DNA from: CAYPNF01 sp964411985 | GTDB taxonomy: Bacteria; Verrucomicrobiota; Verrucomicrobiia; Limisphaerales; J093 | Length of the DNA stretch: 48,060 bases | Direction: 5' to 3' | Assembly (NCBI GenBank): GCA_964411985.1 | Contig: CAYPNF010000058.1 | Coordinates: 1 to 48,060, forward strand | Shown: in pieces, positions 16,308 through 24,928 of the stretch | How positions within the stretch are numbered: the stretch's first letter is position 1 | Layout of the letters: each line of letters begins with the position of its first letter | Made by a program: the position numbers and the translations under genes | The notes under the pieces: model-generated | What the model saw: the letters and a program-made list of their open reading frames with translations, nothing else | The model's database searches: none | What the model was told of the DNA's origin: nothing

Positions 16308-16508
16308 ATGAACAAAACGCTAGGGAGCTTAATCGGCAAAGACGTGACGGTCACATTACGTTCGACCATTCTGGCGCCGGTCAACGGTAAGCTGATCGAG
16401 TGCGACGATACGTTCCTCGTGCTGGAGCAGAATAAGGGCCAGCTCGTGATTCCTCTCACTTCGATCTTGCACCTCGTTGCCACGCCCGTCGGAGCCGGGA
16501 AACGATGA
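16308..16508 (+). CDS. LSm/Hfq-like small protein
   Basis: 66 residues, almost entirely one Sm-like fold: helix MNKTLGSLIGKDVTVTLR, strand VNGKLIECDDTFLVLEQ with the GxLxxxDxxxxL pattern of the Sm1 motif, and strand LVIPLTSILHLVA as an Sm2-like ending. Sm proteins form rings that bind RNA. Hfq's characteristic YKHA segment is not present, so this is an LSm-like protein rather than Hfq. The first ATG in good context is 16308; a longer frame begins at 16284. It is followed by attC site 2. Confidence 0.7.
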   Translation: MNKTLGSLIGKDVTVTLRSTILAPVNGKLIECDDTFLVLEQNKGQLVIPLTSILHLVATPVGAGKR

Positions 16509-16545
16509 CTCGCAGCGTTCCTCGGTTTTGGATTGGCACACCGCC

Positions 16546-16638
16546 CCTCAACCAGCCGGCCGCCCCGACCGCCGGGATCGCGCTGCGGTCGACAATCGGA
16601 CGTCCTTGGCCCGGCGTCGGTGATCCGGGTCGTTCGGT
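16546..16638 (+). repeat. attC recombination site 2
   Basis: A 93-bp site: left core cctcaac (16546-16552), left arm ccgaccgccggg (16565-16576), right arm cccggcgtcgg (16610-16620), right core gttcggt (16632-16638). Arms pair over 11 bp without mismatch, with one extra C (16570) after five pairs. The cores depart slightly from RYYYAAC and GTTRRRY. Confidence 0.85.
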
Positions 16639-16644
16639 GACAAC

Positions 16645-16719
16645 ATGAAGCCGCTGCTGCATATCATCCCGCTCGTCGGGCTGCTGGCCGGTTGCGGGAA
16701 GGATCCATACTTGGGTTGA
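16645..16719 (+). pseudogene. Truncated lipoprotein gene (signal sequence only)
   Basis: A 24-codon frame, MKPLLHIIPLVGLLAGCGKD and four more, starting 6 bp after the attC right core. It is a complete lipoprotein signal with lipobox L-A-G-C but no body. It stops 18 bp before the end of the antisense ATPase gene, so the rest of the cassette was probably deleted when the neighbouring block joined. A true tiny lipoprotein is possible but less likely. Confidence 0.55.
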
Positions 16720-16737
16720 CCCTTCCAACCACCACTT

Positions 16738-17889
16738 TCAACCGAAAACGTCACCTTGGGCCAGAGCCCTAAAGAACTGGCGGATGGGCAGAACCCGCAA
16801 GGGCCCGTCCTTCAGTTCCACCTCGCCGGTGTAAACACCAATGCCGGCCCCTAGGACGCGAGCCTCAAGTAGTCCCTTGAGCGCGCCGCCGAACTCCGGC
16901 CGCCATCGCGCTGACGCCTTGACCTCGATACCTACCGCCCGGGCGCCGCGGGTCCATACAAAGTCCACCTCGCTGCCGCTAGGGGTGCGCCAGTATTGAA
17001 GCTCCCCACCCGTTCCGTGAAAAGCCATGGCCGCCCGCATTTCGTGGAGCACCCAGGTCTCCAGCAGAAAGCCCCGCTCCAGACCCTCCAGTGGCTCACG
17101 CAGCCGCCCGGAAAGGGCGCGTACGACCCCCGGGTCGAAGAGGTAAAACTTGGGACTGGCCACCTCCTTGACTTTCGCCTGGCGTTGCCATGCCGGCAGC
17201 CAGAAACCGATCAGCGTGTCGACCAGTACGCCGAAATAGCCCTGTACGGTTGGACGCGCCACCGCCGAGTCCCGGGCGATACCCGCCACATTGACAACCT
17301 GGCCGTTCATCAGGGTGGCGACTTCCAGGAAGCGCGCAAAGGACTCCAGGCTGCGCACCAGCGCCTCCTGCTGGATCTCCTCCCGGATGTAGTTAGACAC
17401 ATAGGCATCCAGGATATCCAGCGCGTGCTCAGGTTCCTCGTGAATCTGTGGCAACAAACCGAAGCGCAGGATACGGTCGAGGTCAAAGTCGTAGTCCAGC
17501 TCCGCCCCAGTGAGCGGGAAGAACTGGCGGTTGATTGCCCGCCCGGCGAGCAGGTTGACATCCAGCCGCTTCAGCTTGCGTGCGCTCGAACCGCTCAACG
17601 CAAACCGATACTTGCGACCGGTCTCCGCAATCAGAGCGTGGACCTCATTCAAAAGGCCGGGCAGGCGCTGCACCTCGTCCACGACCACCCAGCTCCCTCG
17701 TGGTCGTGCCTCCACCGCCTGGCGAAACGATTCGGGCTGCCGCGTCAGAGCCAGCAACAGGTGGGTTCGCAGCAGGTCAAACCAAAGCGCTTCTGGCAAG
17801 ACCTCCCGCAGCCAGGTCGTCTTGCCCGTACCACGCGGGCCGAACAGGAAGAAGGAATGGTCCGGCAGGCTGTAACGACGTGTATACAT
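16738..17889 (-). CDS. AAA+ ATPase with C-terminal DUF4143 (nuclease-like) domain
   Basis: 383 residues from the ATG at 17889; a farther in-frame ATG (17925) adds 12. Walker A GPRGTGKTT at about residue 18, Walker B WVVVDEVQRLP at about 80, and a sensor FALSGSSARKLK near 110 mark the AAA domain. The C-terminal DUF4143 part ends in a restriction-endonuclease-like core: SEVDFVWTRG and then GIEVKAS, matching D-(x)n-E-x-K. Such ATPases are very common, move between genomes, and have no settled role. The gene is antisense to its neighbours and abuts a cassette remnant, so it is probably an insertion. Confidence 0.88.
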   Translation of the reverse strand: MYTRRYSLPDHSFFLFGPRGTGKTTWLREVLPEALWFDLLRTHLLLALTRQPESFRQAVEARPRGSWVVVDEVQRLPGLLNEVHALIAETGRKYRFALSGSSARKLKRLDVNLLAGRAINRQFFPLTGAELDYDFDLDRILRFGLLPQIHEEPEHALDILDAYVSNYIREEIQQEALVRSLESFARFLEVATLMNGQVVNVAGIARDSAVARPTVQGYFGVLVDTLIGFWLPAWQRQAKVKEVASPKFYLFDPGVVRALSGRLREPLEGLERGFLLETWVLHEMRAAMAFHGTGGELQYWRTPSGSEVDFVWTRGARAVGIEVKASARWRPEFGGALKGLLEARVLGAGIGVYTGEVELKDGPLRVLPIRQFFRALAQGDVFG

Positions 17890-18077
17890 CGCCAGCAATT
17901 TTACCGTCAAAACGCTGACGAACAAGACAAAACGTTCGGGCGATGGAGGCTCTCCCTTCTCCTGGAGGACAGCGGCGGAAATCCTACTTTGGACTGATCC
18001 CGTTTGTACGCAAGCAGCGCTGGCTAGATTGAAGATGTCCTTTTAATTGACCTTAGCCAGGGTTATGCCAGAGTAGT

Positions 18078-20234
18078 ATGGCTGCCCGGCGGAGTGTTCT
18101 GACGGGAGTTGACCTATTTGCTGTGGCCCTGATTCAGCCTAGATTCCAGGTTCTGTGGTGCCCGAGTTGCTCGTCGTCCCCGACGAAGCGGGCCGGGGTG
18201 TCGTCCGCTCGCCCAACCGCAGCACGGCTTCCCTGCGGTCACGCTCCCGGGTCAGGAGGACTTTGGCGTTGGTTGGCTGGGATCGTGGGACTCACGGTTC
18301 TCGGACTGGGGGTGGGTGCGGAAGCGCCGGCCGCCAGCAGCTTCCGCAAGGTGGCTGAACCGATCCTCACGAAGTACTGCTACGATTGCCACAGTGATGG
18401 TATGAGCAAAGGGGGGCTGGCCTTTGACGAGTTGAAGAGCCGTGGCAACCTGTTGGGCAATCATGACTTGTGGTGGAAAGTTCTGAAATACACCCGGGCG
18501 GGCATCATGCCGCCCGAGAAGAAGGACCGGCCTTCGGTGGAGGAGAGCCGACGGCTGGAGGGCTGGATCAAGAAGGACGTGTTTGGCGCGAATCCTAAGA
18601 GCCCCGATCCCGGCCGCGTCACGCTGCGGCGTCTCAACCGCTTTGAGTACGGCCGGACCATCCACGATCTCATGGGGGTGGAGTTCAAGGCCGACGAGGC
18701 CTTTCCTCCCGACGACACCGGTTACGGGTTTGACAATATCGCGGATGTCCTGACCTTGTCCCCGCTGCTCCTGGAGAAGTACATGCAGGCTGCTGAGAGC
18801 ATTGTGGCGGCAGCCATGGCAGGCGCCTCGAGCCGCGGCCGCTTCTTTTCGAAAGAGCAACCTCCTTCCGGGAGAGCGGAGAGGCGGCAGTACGCGAGCG
18901 AGGTCCTGGGAGGTTTCGCCTCGAAGGCCTTTCGCCGACCGGTCGAGGAGGGGGTAATGCAGCGTTTGGTGTCGCTGGCGGAAAGCGTGTACACGCGCGA
19001 GGGCAAGACCTTCGAGGAAGGGGTGGCGCAAGCGATGGTGGCGGTCCTTTGCTCGCCGCGCTTCCTTTTCCGACTGGAATCGGTGAATGGGAGCCGTTCG
19101 GGATCCGCCACGGCCTACATCGACGAGTACGCGCTGGCATCGCGGCTTTCCTATTTCCTGTGGTCGACAATGCCGGATGAGGAGCTGTTTCGGCTGGCGA
19201 GTCGACGCGAGTTGCGCAAGAACCTGCGACCCCAGGTCCAGCGCATGCTGGCGGATTCGCGGTCGGAGGCCCTGGTCCGGAGCTTCGTTGGGCAGTGGCT
19301 CCAGGTCAAAGACGTGGAGGGAATCGCCCTCGACGAGGACAGGGTCCTCGCCCGAGACAGGGGACCGGCGAGCGCAACTGGCACCGAATCAGCAAAGCCG
19401 GAGCCGGTGCAGTTCGATGAGGGCCTAAGGCGGTCCATGCGCCGCGAGACGGAGCTTTTCTTTGCCGGCCTCCTGCGGGAGGACCGTCCGGTCGTCGATC
19501 TGCTGGATAGCGACTACACTTATCTCAACGCAGGACTGGCCAAGCACTACGGGGTCCCAGGCGTCACCGGCGAGGAAATGCGCCGGGTTCCGCTGCCAGC
19601 GGGTGCGCATCGAGGCGGTCTGTTGACGCAAGGCGCGATTCTGGTGGTCACGTCCAACCCGACCCGGACGTCGCCGGTGAAGCGAGGTCAATTCGTCCTC
19701 GACAACCTCCTGGGCACGCCTGCGCCCCCGCCCCCGCCCGGGGTGCCTCCGCTGGAAAACGCGGAGAAGCAGCTGCGGGGGCATGAGCCAACGCTGCGGG
19801 AAACGTTGGAGCTCCATCGGGAGAGCCCGCTCTGTGCCTCCTGCCACAACCGGATGGACCCACTCGGGTTGGCTTTGGAGAACTTCAACGCCTTGGGAAT
19901 GTGGCGCGATACCGAGCGTGGCCGGACGATTGATGCCGCCGGCCGGCTGGTTTCCGGCGAGTCGTTCTCCGGGATTGGCGAATTGAAGCGAATTCTCGCC
20001 GAAGGGCACCGGCAGGAGTTTTATCGATGCCTTACGGAGAAGCTCCTCACCTATGCCCTAGGGCGCGGCCTGCAGTACTACGATGTGGAAACCGTCGATC
20101 AGATCGTCGAGCGGCTCGAGCACGGCGAGGGTCGCGCCTCCATTCTTTTGCTGGGGATCATCGAGTCGACACCTTTCCAGCAGGCCCGCACCGTTACGGC
20201 GCGCGACTCCGGGCGCACGCAAAACCGGTTATGA
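18078..20234 (+). CDS. Cytochrome-like DUF1587/DUF1592/DUF1588/DUF1585 protein
   Basis: 718 residues. A hydrophobic segment (LWRWLAGIVGLTVLGLGVGA) around 60-85 probably exports it. A c-type heme motif C101-Y-D-C104-H follows (planctomycete cytochrome domain), then the DUF1587 region (TLRRLNRFEYGRTIHDLMGV), DUF1595/DUF1592 (SRLSYFLWSTMPDEELFRLA), DUF1588 (RGGLLTQGAILVVTSNPTRT) and DUF1585, which begins near a second CxxCH (C586-A-S-C589-H). This domain order is standard for a large planctomycete/verrucomicrobial family whose biochemistry is unresolved. The region before the hydrophobic segment is Arg/Ser-rich and the true start is uncertain. Its TGA overlaps the next ATG (ATGA). Confidence 0.88.
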   Translation: MAARRSVLTGVDLFAVALIQPRFQVLWCPSCSSSPTKRAGVSSARPTAARLPCGHAPGSGGLWRWLAGIVGLTVLGLGVGAEAPAASSFRKVAEPILTKYCYDCHSDGMSKGGLAFDELKSRGNLLGNHDLWWKVLKYTRAGIMPPEKKDRPSVEESRRLEGWIKKDVFGANPKSPDPGRVTLRRLNRFEYGRTIHDLMGVEFKADEAFPPDDTGYGFDNIADVLTLSPLLLEKYMQAAESIVAAAMAGASSRGRFFSKEQPPSGRAERRQYASEVLGGFASKAFRRPVEEGVMQRLVSLAESVYTREGKTFEEGVAQAMVAVLCSPRFLFRLESVNGSRSGSATAYIDEYALASRLSYFLWSTMPDEELFRLASRRELRKNLRPQVQRMLADSRSEALVRSFVGQWLQVKDVEGIALDEDRVLARDRGPASATGTESAKPEPVQFDEGLRRSMRRETELFFAGLLREDRPVVDLLDSDYTYLNAGLAKHYGVPGVTGEEMRRVPLPAGAHRGGLLTQGAILVVTSNPTRTSPVKRGQFVLDNLLGTPAPPPPPGVPPLENAEKQLRGHEPTLRETLELHRESPLCASCHNRMDPLGLALENFNALGMWRDTERGRTIDAAGRLVSGESFSGIGELKRILAEGHRQEFYRCLTEKLLTYALGRGLQYYDVETVDQIVERLEHGEGRASILLLGIIESTPFQQARTVTARDSGRTQNRL

Positions 20235-21643
20235 AGCAAAACACCCCATTTCATGGTCCTCACCCCGCATCGAGAACCACTGCTGCGCTCAGCCGACGCC
20301 GGTTTTTACGAGGCGTGGGTACGTGCCTGGCCTTGCCGGCGTTCGAATCGCTCCTCCCGGAGGGAGTGGGTGCCGAGGCAGCCAAACAGGCCGCGAGCCT
20401 GGGAATCACGGGGTCAGGCGCTCCCTTGCGCATGGCTTTCGTTTACTTTCCCAACGGCGCCATTCCTTCCGCTTGGTGGCCGGAAGGGGAAGGCATGGAT
20501 TTCGTGCTCAGCCGCACGCTGCGCCCGCTCGAGAAGGTGCAGCACCAGATCCAGGTCCTTGCCGGGCTGGAGCATCGGAATGCCACCGCGGGACCTGATG
20601 GCGCAGGGGACCATGCGCGGGCCAATGGCACATTTCTGACGGGGGTGCGCGTGAAAAAGACCGCAGGGGCGGACATCCACGCCGGCATCTCCATCGACCA
20701 GGTGGCTGCGGCCCGACTCGGGCACCTAACCCGCTTCGCTTCCCTGGAGCTCACTTGTGACGCGGTGCGCAAGTCGGGCAACTGCGACTCGGGCTATTCC
20801 TGCGCTTACCAGCACAACTTGTCCTGGCGTTCGCCGACCACGCCCATGGCACCGGAACCCAATCCGCGGCTGGTGTTCGAGCGCTTATTCGGTTCGGGCT
20901 CGCCGGGGGATCGCCGACAGAACTACTTGCGGCGCCAGGAGCAACAGCGATCGATCCTCGACTTCGTGCTGACGGATGCCCGTGACCTCGAGCGGGAATT
21001 GGCAGGCCGCGACCAGCAGAAACTGGAGGAGTACCTGACGAGCGTGCGGGAGATCGAGACGCGCCTCGAACGGGCGGAGCGCGATCCGAGCACGAGGGAT
21101 CCGGGGCTCGAAGCGCCAGCGGGCATCCCGGCGAATTACCAGGAGCATGTCCAACTGATGTTTAGCATGCTGCATCTGGCATTCCAGACCGATTCGACCC
21201 GCGTCGCCACCCTGCTGCTGGCCGGGGATGGCAGCAACCGGGCCTTCCGTGACATCGGGGTACCGGAAGGGCACCATGAACTCTCGCACCACCAGTCCAA
21301 CCAGGAGAAGATCGATAAGGTGGCGGAGATTGATCTTTGGTATGTGCGGCAGTTCGCGGGGTTCCTGGAGAAGTTGGAGGCCACGAAGGATGTGGACGGC
21401 CGTTCCCTGTTGCACAACTCCATGATCGTATATGGGTGCGGCAACGCGGACGGCAACCGGCACACGCATCACAACCTGCCGATCCTTCTCGCCGGCGCGG
21501 CCGGAGGGGGCTTGTCGGCGGGGCGGTCGGTGAAACTTACGGCAACTCCCATGAGCAATCTTTTCCTCTCGATGCTGGATCGTGTTGGGATCTCTGACCT
21601 GGAACGATTCGGCGATTCGACGGGCCGGCTGCAGTCGATCTAG
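20231..21643 (+). CDS. DUF1552 protein, Tat-exported
   Basis: 470 residues from the ATG at 20231, which overlaps the previous stop as ATGA; the longer frame from 20027 only reads through the upstream gene. Residues 20-45 contain SRRRFLRGVGTCLALPA, a twin-arginine signal. The rest is the DUF1552 domain (MAFVYFPNGAIPSAWWPEGE, then YLTSVREIETRLERAE), with a late metal-site-like YGCGNADGNRHTHHNLPILL resembling the DUF1501/alkaline-phosphatase superfamily. DUF1552 genes nearly always follow DUF1592 genes, as here, so the pair probably acts together; the substrate is unknown. Confidence 0.88.
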   Translation: MKQNTPFHGPHPASRTTAALSRRRFLRGVGTCLALPAFESLLPEGVGAEAAKQAASLGITGSGAPLRMAFVYFPNGAIPSAWWPEGEGMDFVLSRTLRPLEKVQHQIQVLAGLEHRNATAGPDGAGDHARANGTFLTGVRVKKTAGADIHAGISIDQVAAARLGHLTRFASLELTCDAVRKSGNCDSGYSCAYQHNLSWRSPTTPMAPEPNPRLVFERLFGSGSPGDRRQNYLRRQEQQRSILDFVLTDARDLERELAGRDQQKLEEYLTSVREIETRLERAERDPSTRDPGLEAPAGIPANYQEHVQLMFSMLHLAFQTDSTRVATLLLAGDGSNRAFRDIGVPEGHHELSHHQSNQEKIDKVAEIDLWYVRQFAGFLEKLEATKDVDGRSLLHNSMIVYGCGNADGNRHTHHNLPILLAGAAGGGLSAGRSVKLTATPMSNLFLSMLDRVGISDLERFGDSTGRLQSI

Positions 21644-21678
21644 CTCCACCCGACCGAGAATTCAGACCGAAAGGACCC

Positions 21679-24600
21679 ATGCTGAGAGCCATGATTCTTC
21701 GCAACGCGAGACGCTTGAATCCTCTGATGATCCGGAGCGCGGGACGCAGTCGCTCCCGTTTCCAGCGAACAGGGGAGTCGCTTTGTGCCCTCGCATTGGC
21801 AGTCTCCCACCTGGTTTTGTGGGGGGCGACCGCTGCCGAACCCGCCAGCACCGCCAGGGTGGACTTCCACCGCGACGTTCAGCCTATCTTCATCAAGCGT
21901 TGCCTGGAGTGCCACGGACCCGATCAGCAGAAGAGCGCTTTCCGGCTGGACCACCGGGAAGATGCCTTCCGTGGCGGTAAGTCCGGCAAGCCGGCGATCA
22001 TTCCTGGGAAAGTGGACGCGAGCCATCTCCTGGAGCGAGTGACCACCTCGGATGCTGATGAGGTGATGCCGCCCAAGGGAGGGCGATTATCCCCGGAGCA
22101 GATCGGGGCGCTGCGCGGCTGGATCGAACAGGGTGCCGAATGGACGGAGACCGATCCCCGGAAGCATTGGGCGTTCGTGGGGCCCGCACGGTCGGCGGTT
22201 CCCAAGGTTCGCAACTCGAAATGGGTGCGGAACGAGATCGACAGCTTTGTCCTGGCCCGGCTGGAAAAAGAGGGCCTGGGCCCATCAGCGGAGGCGGATC
22301 GCAGCACGTTGATCCGGCGGCTGAGCCTGGACCTGACGGGGCTGCCGCCGAGCCTGGGAGAGGTGGACGCGTTCCTCAAGGACCGTCGGCCCGGCGCTTA
22401 CGAGCGCCTGGTGGAGCGTCTGCTGAGCTCGCCGCACTGCGGGGAGCAGCTGGCAAGGTGGTGGCTCGATCTGGCGCGGTACGCGGACTCCAACGGCTAC
22501 CAGGTGGACCTGGCACGTTCCATATGGCCGTACCGGGACTGGGTGATTCGGGCGTTCAACGCCGACATGCCATTTGACCAGTTCACCGTGGAGCAGCTGG
22601 CCGGGGATCTCCTGCCGAACGCCACCTTGGAACAGCGCGTCGCCACCGGATTCCACCGGAACACCAAGGTGAACGACGAGGGCGGGGGAGACGGCGAGGA
22701 GTACCGGACCAAAGCGGTCAAGGATCGCGTGGCTACGACCGCCACGACCTGGATGGGATTGACGATGATGTGCGCAGAATGCCACACGCACAAATACGAT
22801 CCCATTACCCAGGAGGATTACTACCGGTTTTACGGCTTCTTCAACAGCACCTCCGACGCCGGGAATTACAGCCTGGAGCCCAGCCTGGCGGTGCCCCCGG
22901 CGAGCACGGAGACGCGGTTGACCTACCTGCGGGGCCGCATCGCCCGGGTGCGGAGCGAGTGGGCGGAAGTCGAGCGCCGTCTGCCTGAGGAACAGGCGGA
23001 CTGGGAGCGGCTCATGGCAGGCAAGACCGACGTGTGGGTACCCCTGGAGCTTACGAATGCGGTCTCGACGGGCGGCGCCGTGTTCACGAATCTGCCTGAC
23101 CATTCGGTCCTCTCCACCGGCGTCAACCCGATCTACGACACGATCCTGATGGAATCGCAGACGGAACTGCGCGGCATCACGGCGGTCCTGCTGGAGGTTC
23201 TGCCCGATCCAAGTTTGCCACACCAAGGGCCTGGCCGTTGGGATCAGACCGGGAATTTCATCCTCGACGAGTTCTCAGGCTGGGCCACGCCTCTCGCCGC
23301 ATCGGCGGGCGCTCCGAGTCCGGCAGGATCCACCAACCTGACGTTCGTCCGAGCCACTGCGGACTGGCAACAGGAGTATTACCGGGCCGAGCATGCGATT
23401 GACCGGAACCCCAAGACCGGCTGGGCGATTGGACCGCGGTTTGGCGAGCGACATTTTCTGATCGCGGAGCTGAAAGAGCCGGTTGGGGGCGCAGGGGGGA
23501 CGAAGCTGGGCTTCCGGTTCGACCATTACCACGGGAACAGCCACACCGTGGGCCGGGTGCGACTTTCGGTGACGACGGAGACGGACGCCCGCAGGCTCTG
23601 GCCGCTGAAGCCGGAGGTGGCCGCGCTTTTGGCCGTGCCGCCGACTCAACGCACGCCGGAACAGCGGGAGTCTCTGGCGGCGCACTACCGGGCGGTTTCG
23701 CCGAGCCTGCGGCGGCTGGAGCGGGAACTGCTGCGTCTCAACAAGCGGGAAGCGGAATTGGCCAATACCCGGTACACCACGCTGGTGATGCAGGAATTGC
23801 CCCAATCGCGCGAGACGTATGTGCATGTGCGAGGGAACTTTCTGGAAAAAGGGCCGGTGGTGACGCCCAACGTCCCAAGCTTCCTGCCGGGGCTGAACGT
23901 GGATGGACCCACGAACCGGATGGCGCTGGCCCGCTGGCTGGTTTCGCCCGCGAACCCGTTGACCCCGCGCGTGACGGTGAATCGGCTCTGGGAGCGGCTT
24001 TTCGGGGTTGGGTTGGTCAAGACGAGCGATGATTTCGGGAAACAGGGCGAGGCGCCCAGCCACCCGGAATTGCTCGACTGGCTGGCCTGCGAGTTCAGGG
24101 CGCCGGAGTCCAGGAACGGATGGAAGGGCGGGACCGGCTCGCCGCGTCCCTGGGACGTGAAGCACTTGCTCCGGCTTATGGTGACATCCGCCACCTATCG
24201 GCAGAGCGCTGCGGCATCGGACCCCCTGTTGGAGAAGGATCCTGAGAACCGACTGGTGACGCGAGGACCGCGTTTCCGCCTGGATCCTGAGGTGATCCGC
24301 GACCAGGCGTTAATGGTCAGCGGCCTGCTGAACGCGGAGATTGGAGGACCCAGTGTCTATCCTGTGCAGGTGCCGAATCTATGGAAGGAAATCGGTTTCC
24401 TGCGTCCGGAGATCGGGATGGACGAATGGCCCACGAGCGAGGGGCCTGACCTCTACCGCCGGGGGCTCTACACCTTCTGGCGACGGGTCTGCACGTATCC
24501 GATGTATGCGACCTTCGACGCGCCGAGCCGGGAGGTATGTACCGCACGGCGACCGAGGACCAACACGCCATTGCAGGCGTTGGCTGCCTTGAACGAACCC

Positions 24601-24912
24601 ACCCTGGTGGAAGCAGCGCGGGTACTGGCGCAGCGGGTGATGACCGAGATTCCCGGCGACCCAGCCAAGCGGTTGGAGTATGCGTTTCGCTTGTGCACGG
24701 CGCGGCAGCCCACGAAAGCCGAGCGGGAGCGGCTCCTGCGCTTCCTTGAACAGCAGGTGCGCGGCTTTGAAGCCGACCCGGCGTCGGCGATGGTTTTGGT
24801 TGGGGCGGGTACGGCCGAACGACCTGCGAACCTCGACGTAAAGAAACTGGCGGCATGGATGATGGTGGCGAACGTGCTGCTCAACCTGGATGAGACGCTG
24901 AGCAAAGGCTAG
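21679..24912 (+). CDS. PSD1-type protein: cytochrome-like domain plus DUF1549 and DUF1553
   Basis: 1077 residues. After a signal-like stretch (residues 30-55), a C75-L-E-C78-H heme motif opens the planctomycete cytochrome domain (RVDFHRDVQPIFIKRCLECH). DUF1549 follows at about 175-380 (LTGLPPSLGEVDAFLKDRR), with MMCAECHTHKYDPITQEDYY as another CxxCH. The middle part (about 540-650) resembles a discoidin/concanavalin carbohydrate-binding insert (AEHAIDRNPKTGWAIGPRFG). DUF1553 ends the protein (MALARWLVSPANPLTPRVTV to RRPRTNTPLQALAALN). It precedes a DUF1501 gene, the usual partner. ATGs at 21679 and 21688 are both possible. Confidence 0.9.
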   Translation: MLRAMILRNARRLNPLMIRSAGRSRSRFQRTGESLCALALAVSHLVLWGATAAEPASTARVDFHRDVQPIFIKRCLECHGPDQQKSAFRLDHREDAFRGGKSGKPAIIPGKVDASHLLERVTTSDADEVMPPKGGRLSPEQIGALRGWIEQGAEWTETDPRKHWAFVGPARSAVPKVRNSKWVRNEIDSFVLARLEKEGLGPSAEADRSTLIRRLSLDLTGLPPSLGEVDAFLKDRRPGAYERLVERLLSSPHCGEQLARWWLDLARYADSNGYQVDLARSIWPYRDWVIRAFNADMPFDQFTVEQLAGDLLPNATLEQRVATGFHRNTKVNDEGGGDGEEYRTKAVKDRVATTATTWMGLTMMCAECHTHKYDPITQEDYYRFYGFFNSTSDAGNYSLEPSLAVPPASTETRLTYLRGRIARVRSEWAEVERRLPEEQADWERLMAGKTDVWVPLELTNAVSTGGAVFTNLPDHSVLSTGVNPIYDTILMESQTELRGITAVLLEVLPDPSLPHQGPGRWDQTGNFILDEFSGWATPLAASAGAPSPAGSTNLTFVRATADWQQEYYRAEHAIDRNPKTGWAIGPRFGERHFLIAELKEPVGGAGGTKLGFRFDHYHGNSHTVGRVRLSVTTETDARRLWPLKPEVAALLAVPPTQRTPEQRESLAAHYRAVSPSLRRLERELLRLNKREAELANTRYTTLVMQELPQSRETYVHVRGNFLEKGPVVTPNVPSFLPGLNVDGPTNRMALARWLVSPANPLTPRVTVNRLWERLFGVGLVKTSDDFGKQGEAPSHPELLDWLACEFRAPESRNGWKGGTGSPRPWDVKHLLRLMVTSATYRQSAAASDPLLEKDPENRLVTRGPRFRLDPEVIRDQALMVSGLLNAEIGGPSVYPVQVPNLWKEIGFLRPEIGMDEWPTSEGPDLYRRGLYTFWRRVCTYPMYATFDAPSREVCTARRPRTNTPLQALAALNEPTLVEAARVLAQRVMTEIPGDPAKRLEYAFRLCTARQPTKAERERLLRFLEQQVRGFEADPASAMVLVGAGTAERPANLDVKKLAAWMMVANVLLNLDETLSKG

Positions 24913-24928
24913 AACCCTCTTTGAACCC

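Noticed and set aside
17934..17940. gttcggg resembling an attC right core
   Set aside because: No left core or pairing arms within 100 bp; isolated match to a short motif.
22285..23226. Long antisense frames opposite the PSD1 gene and similar shadows elsewhere
   Set aside because: They arise from GC-rich codon bias, lack domain signatures, and lie wholly within well-supported genes.
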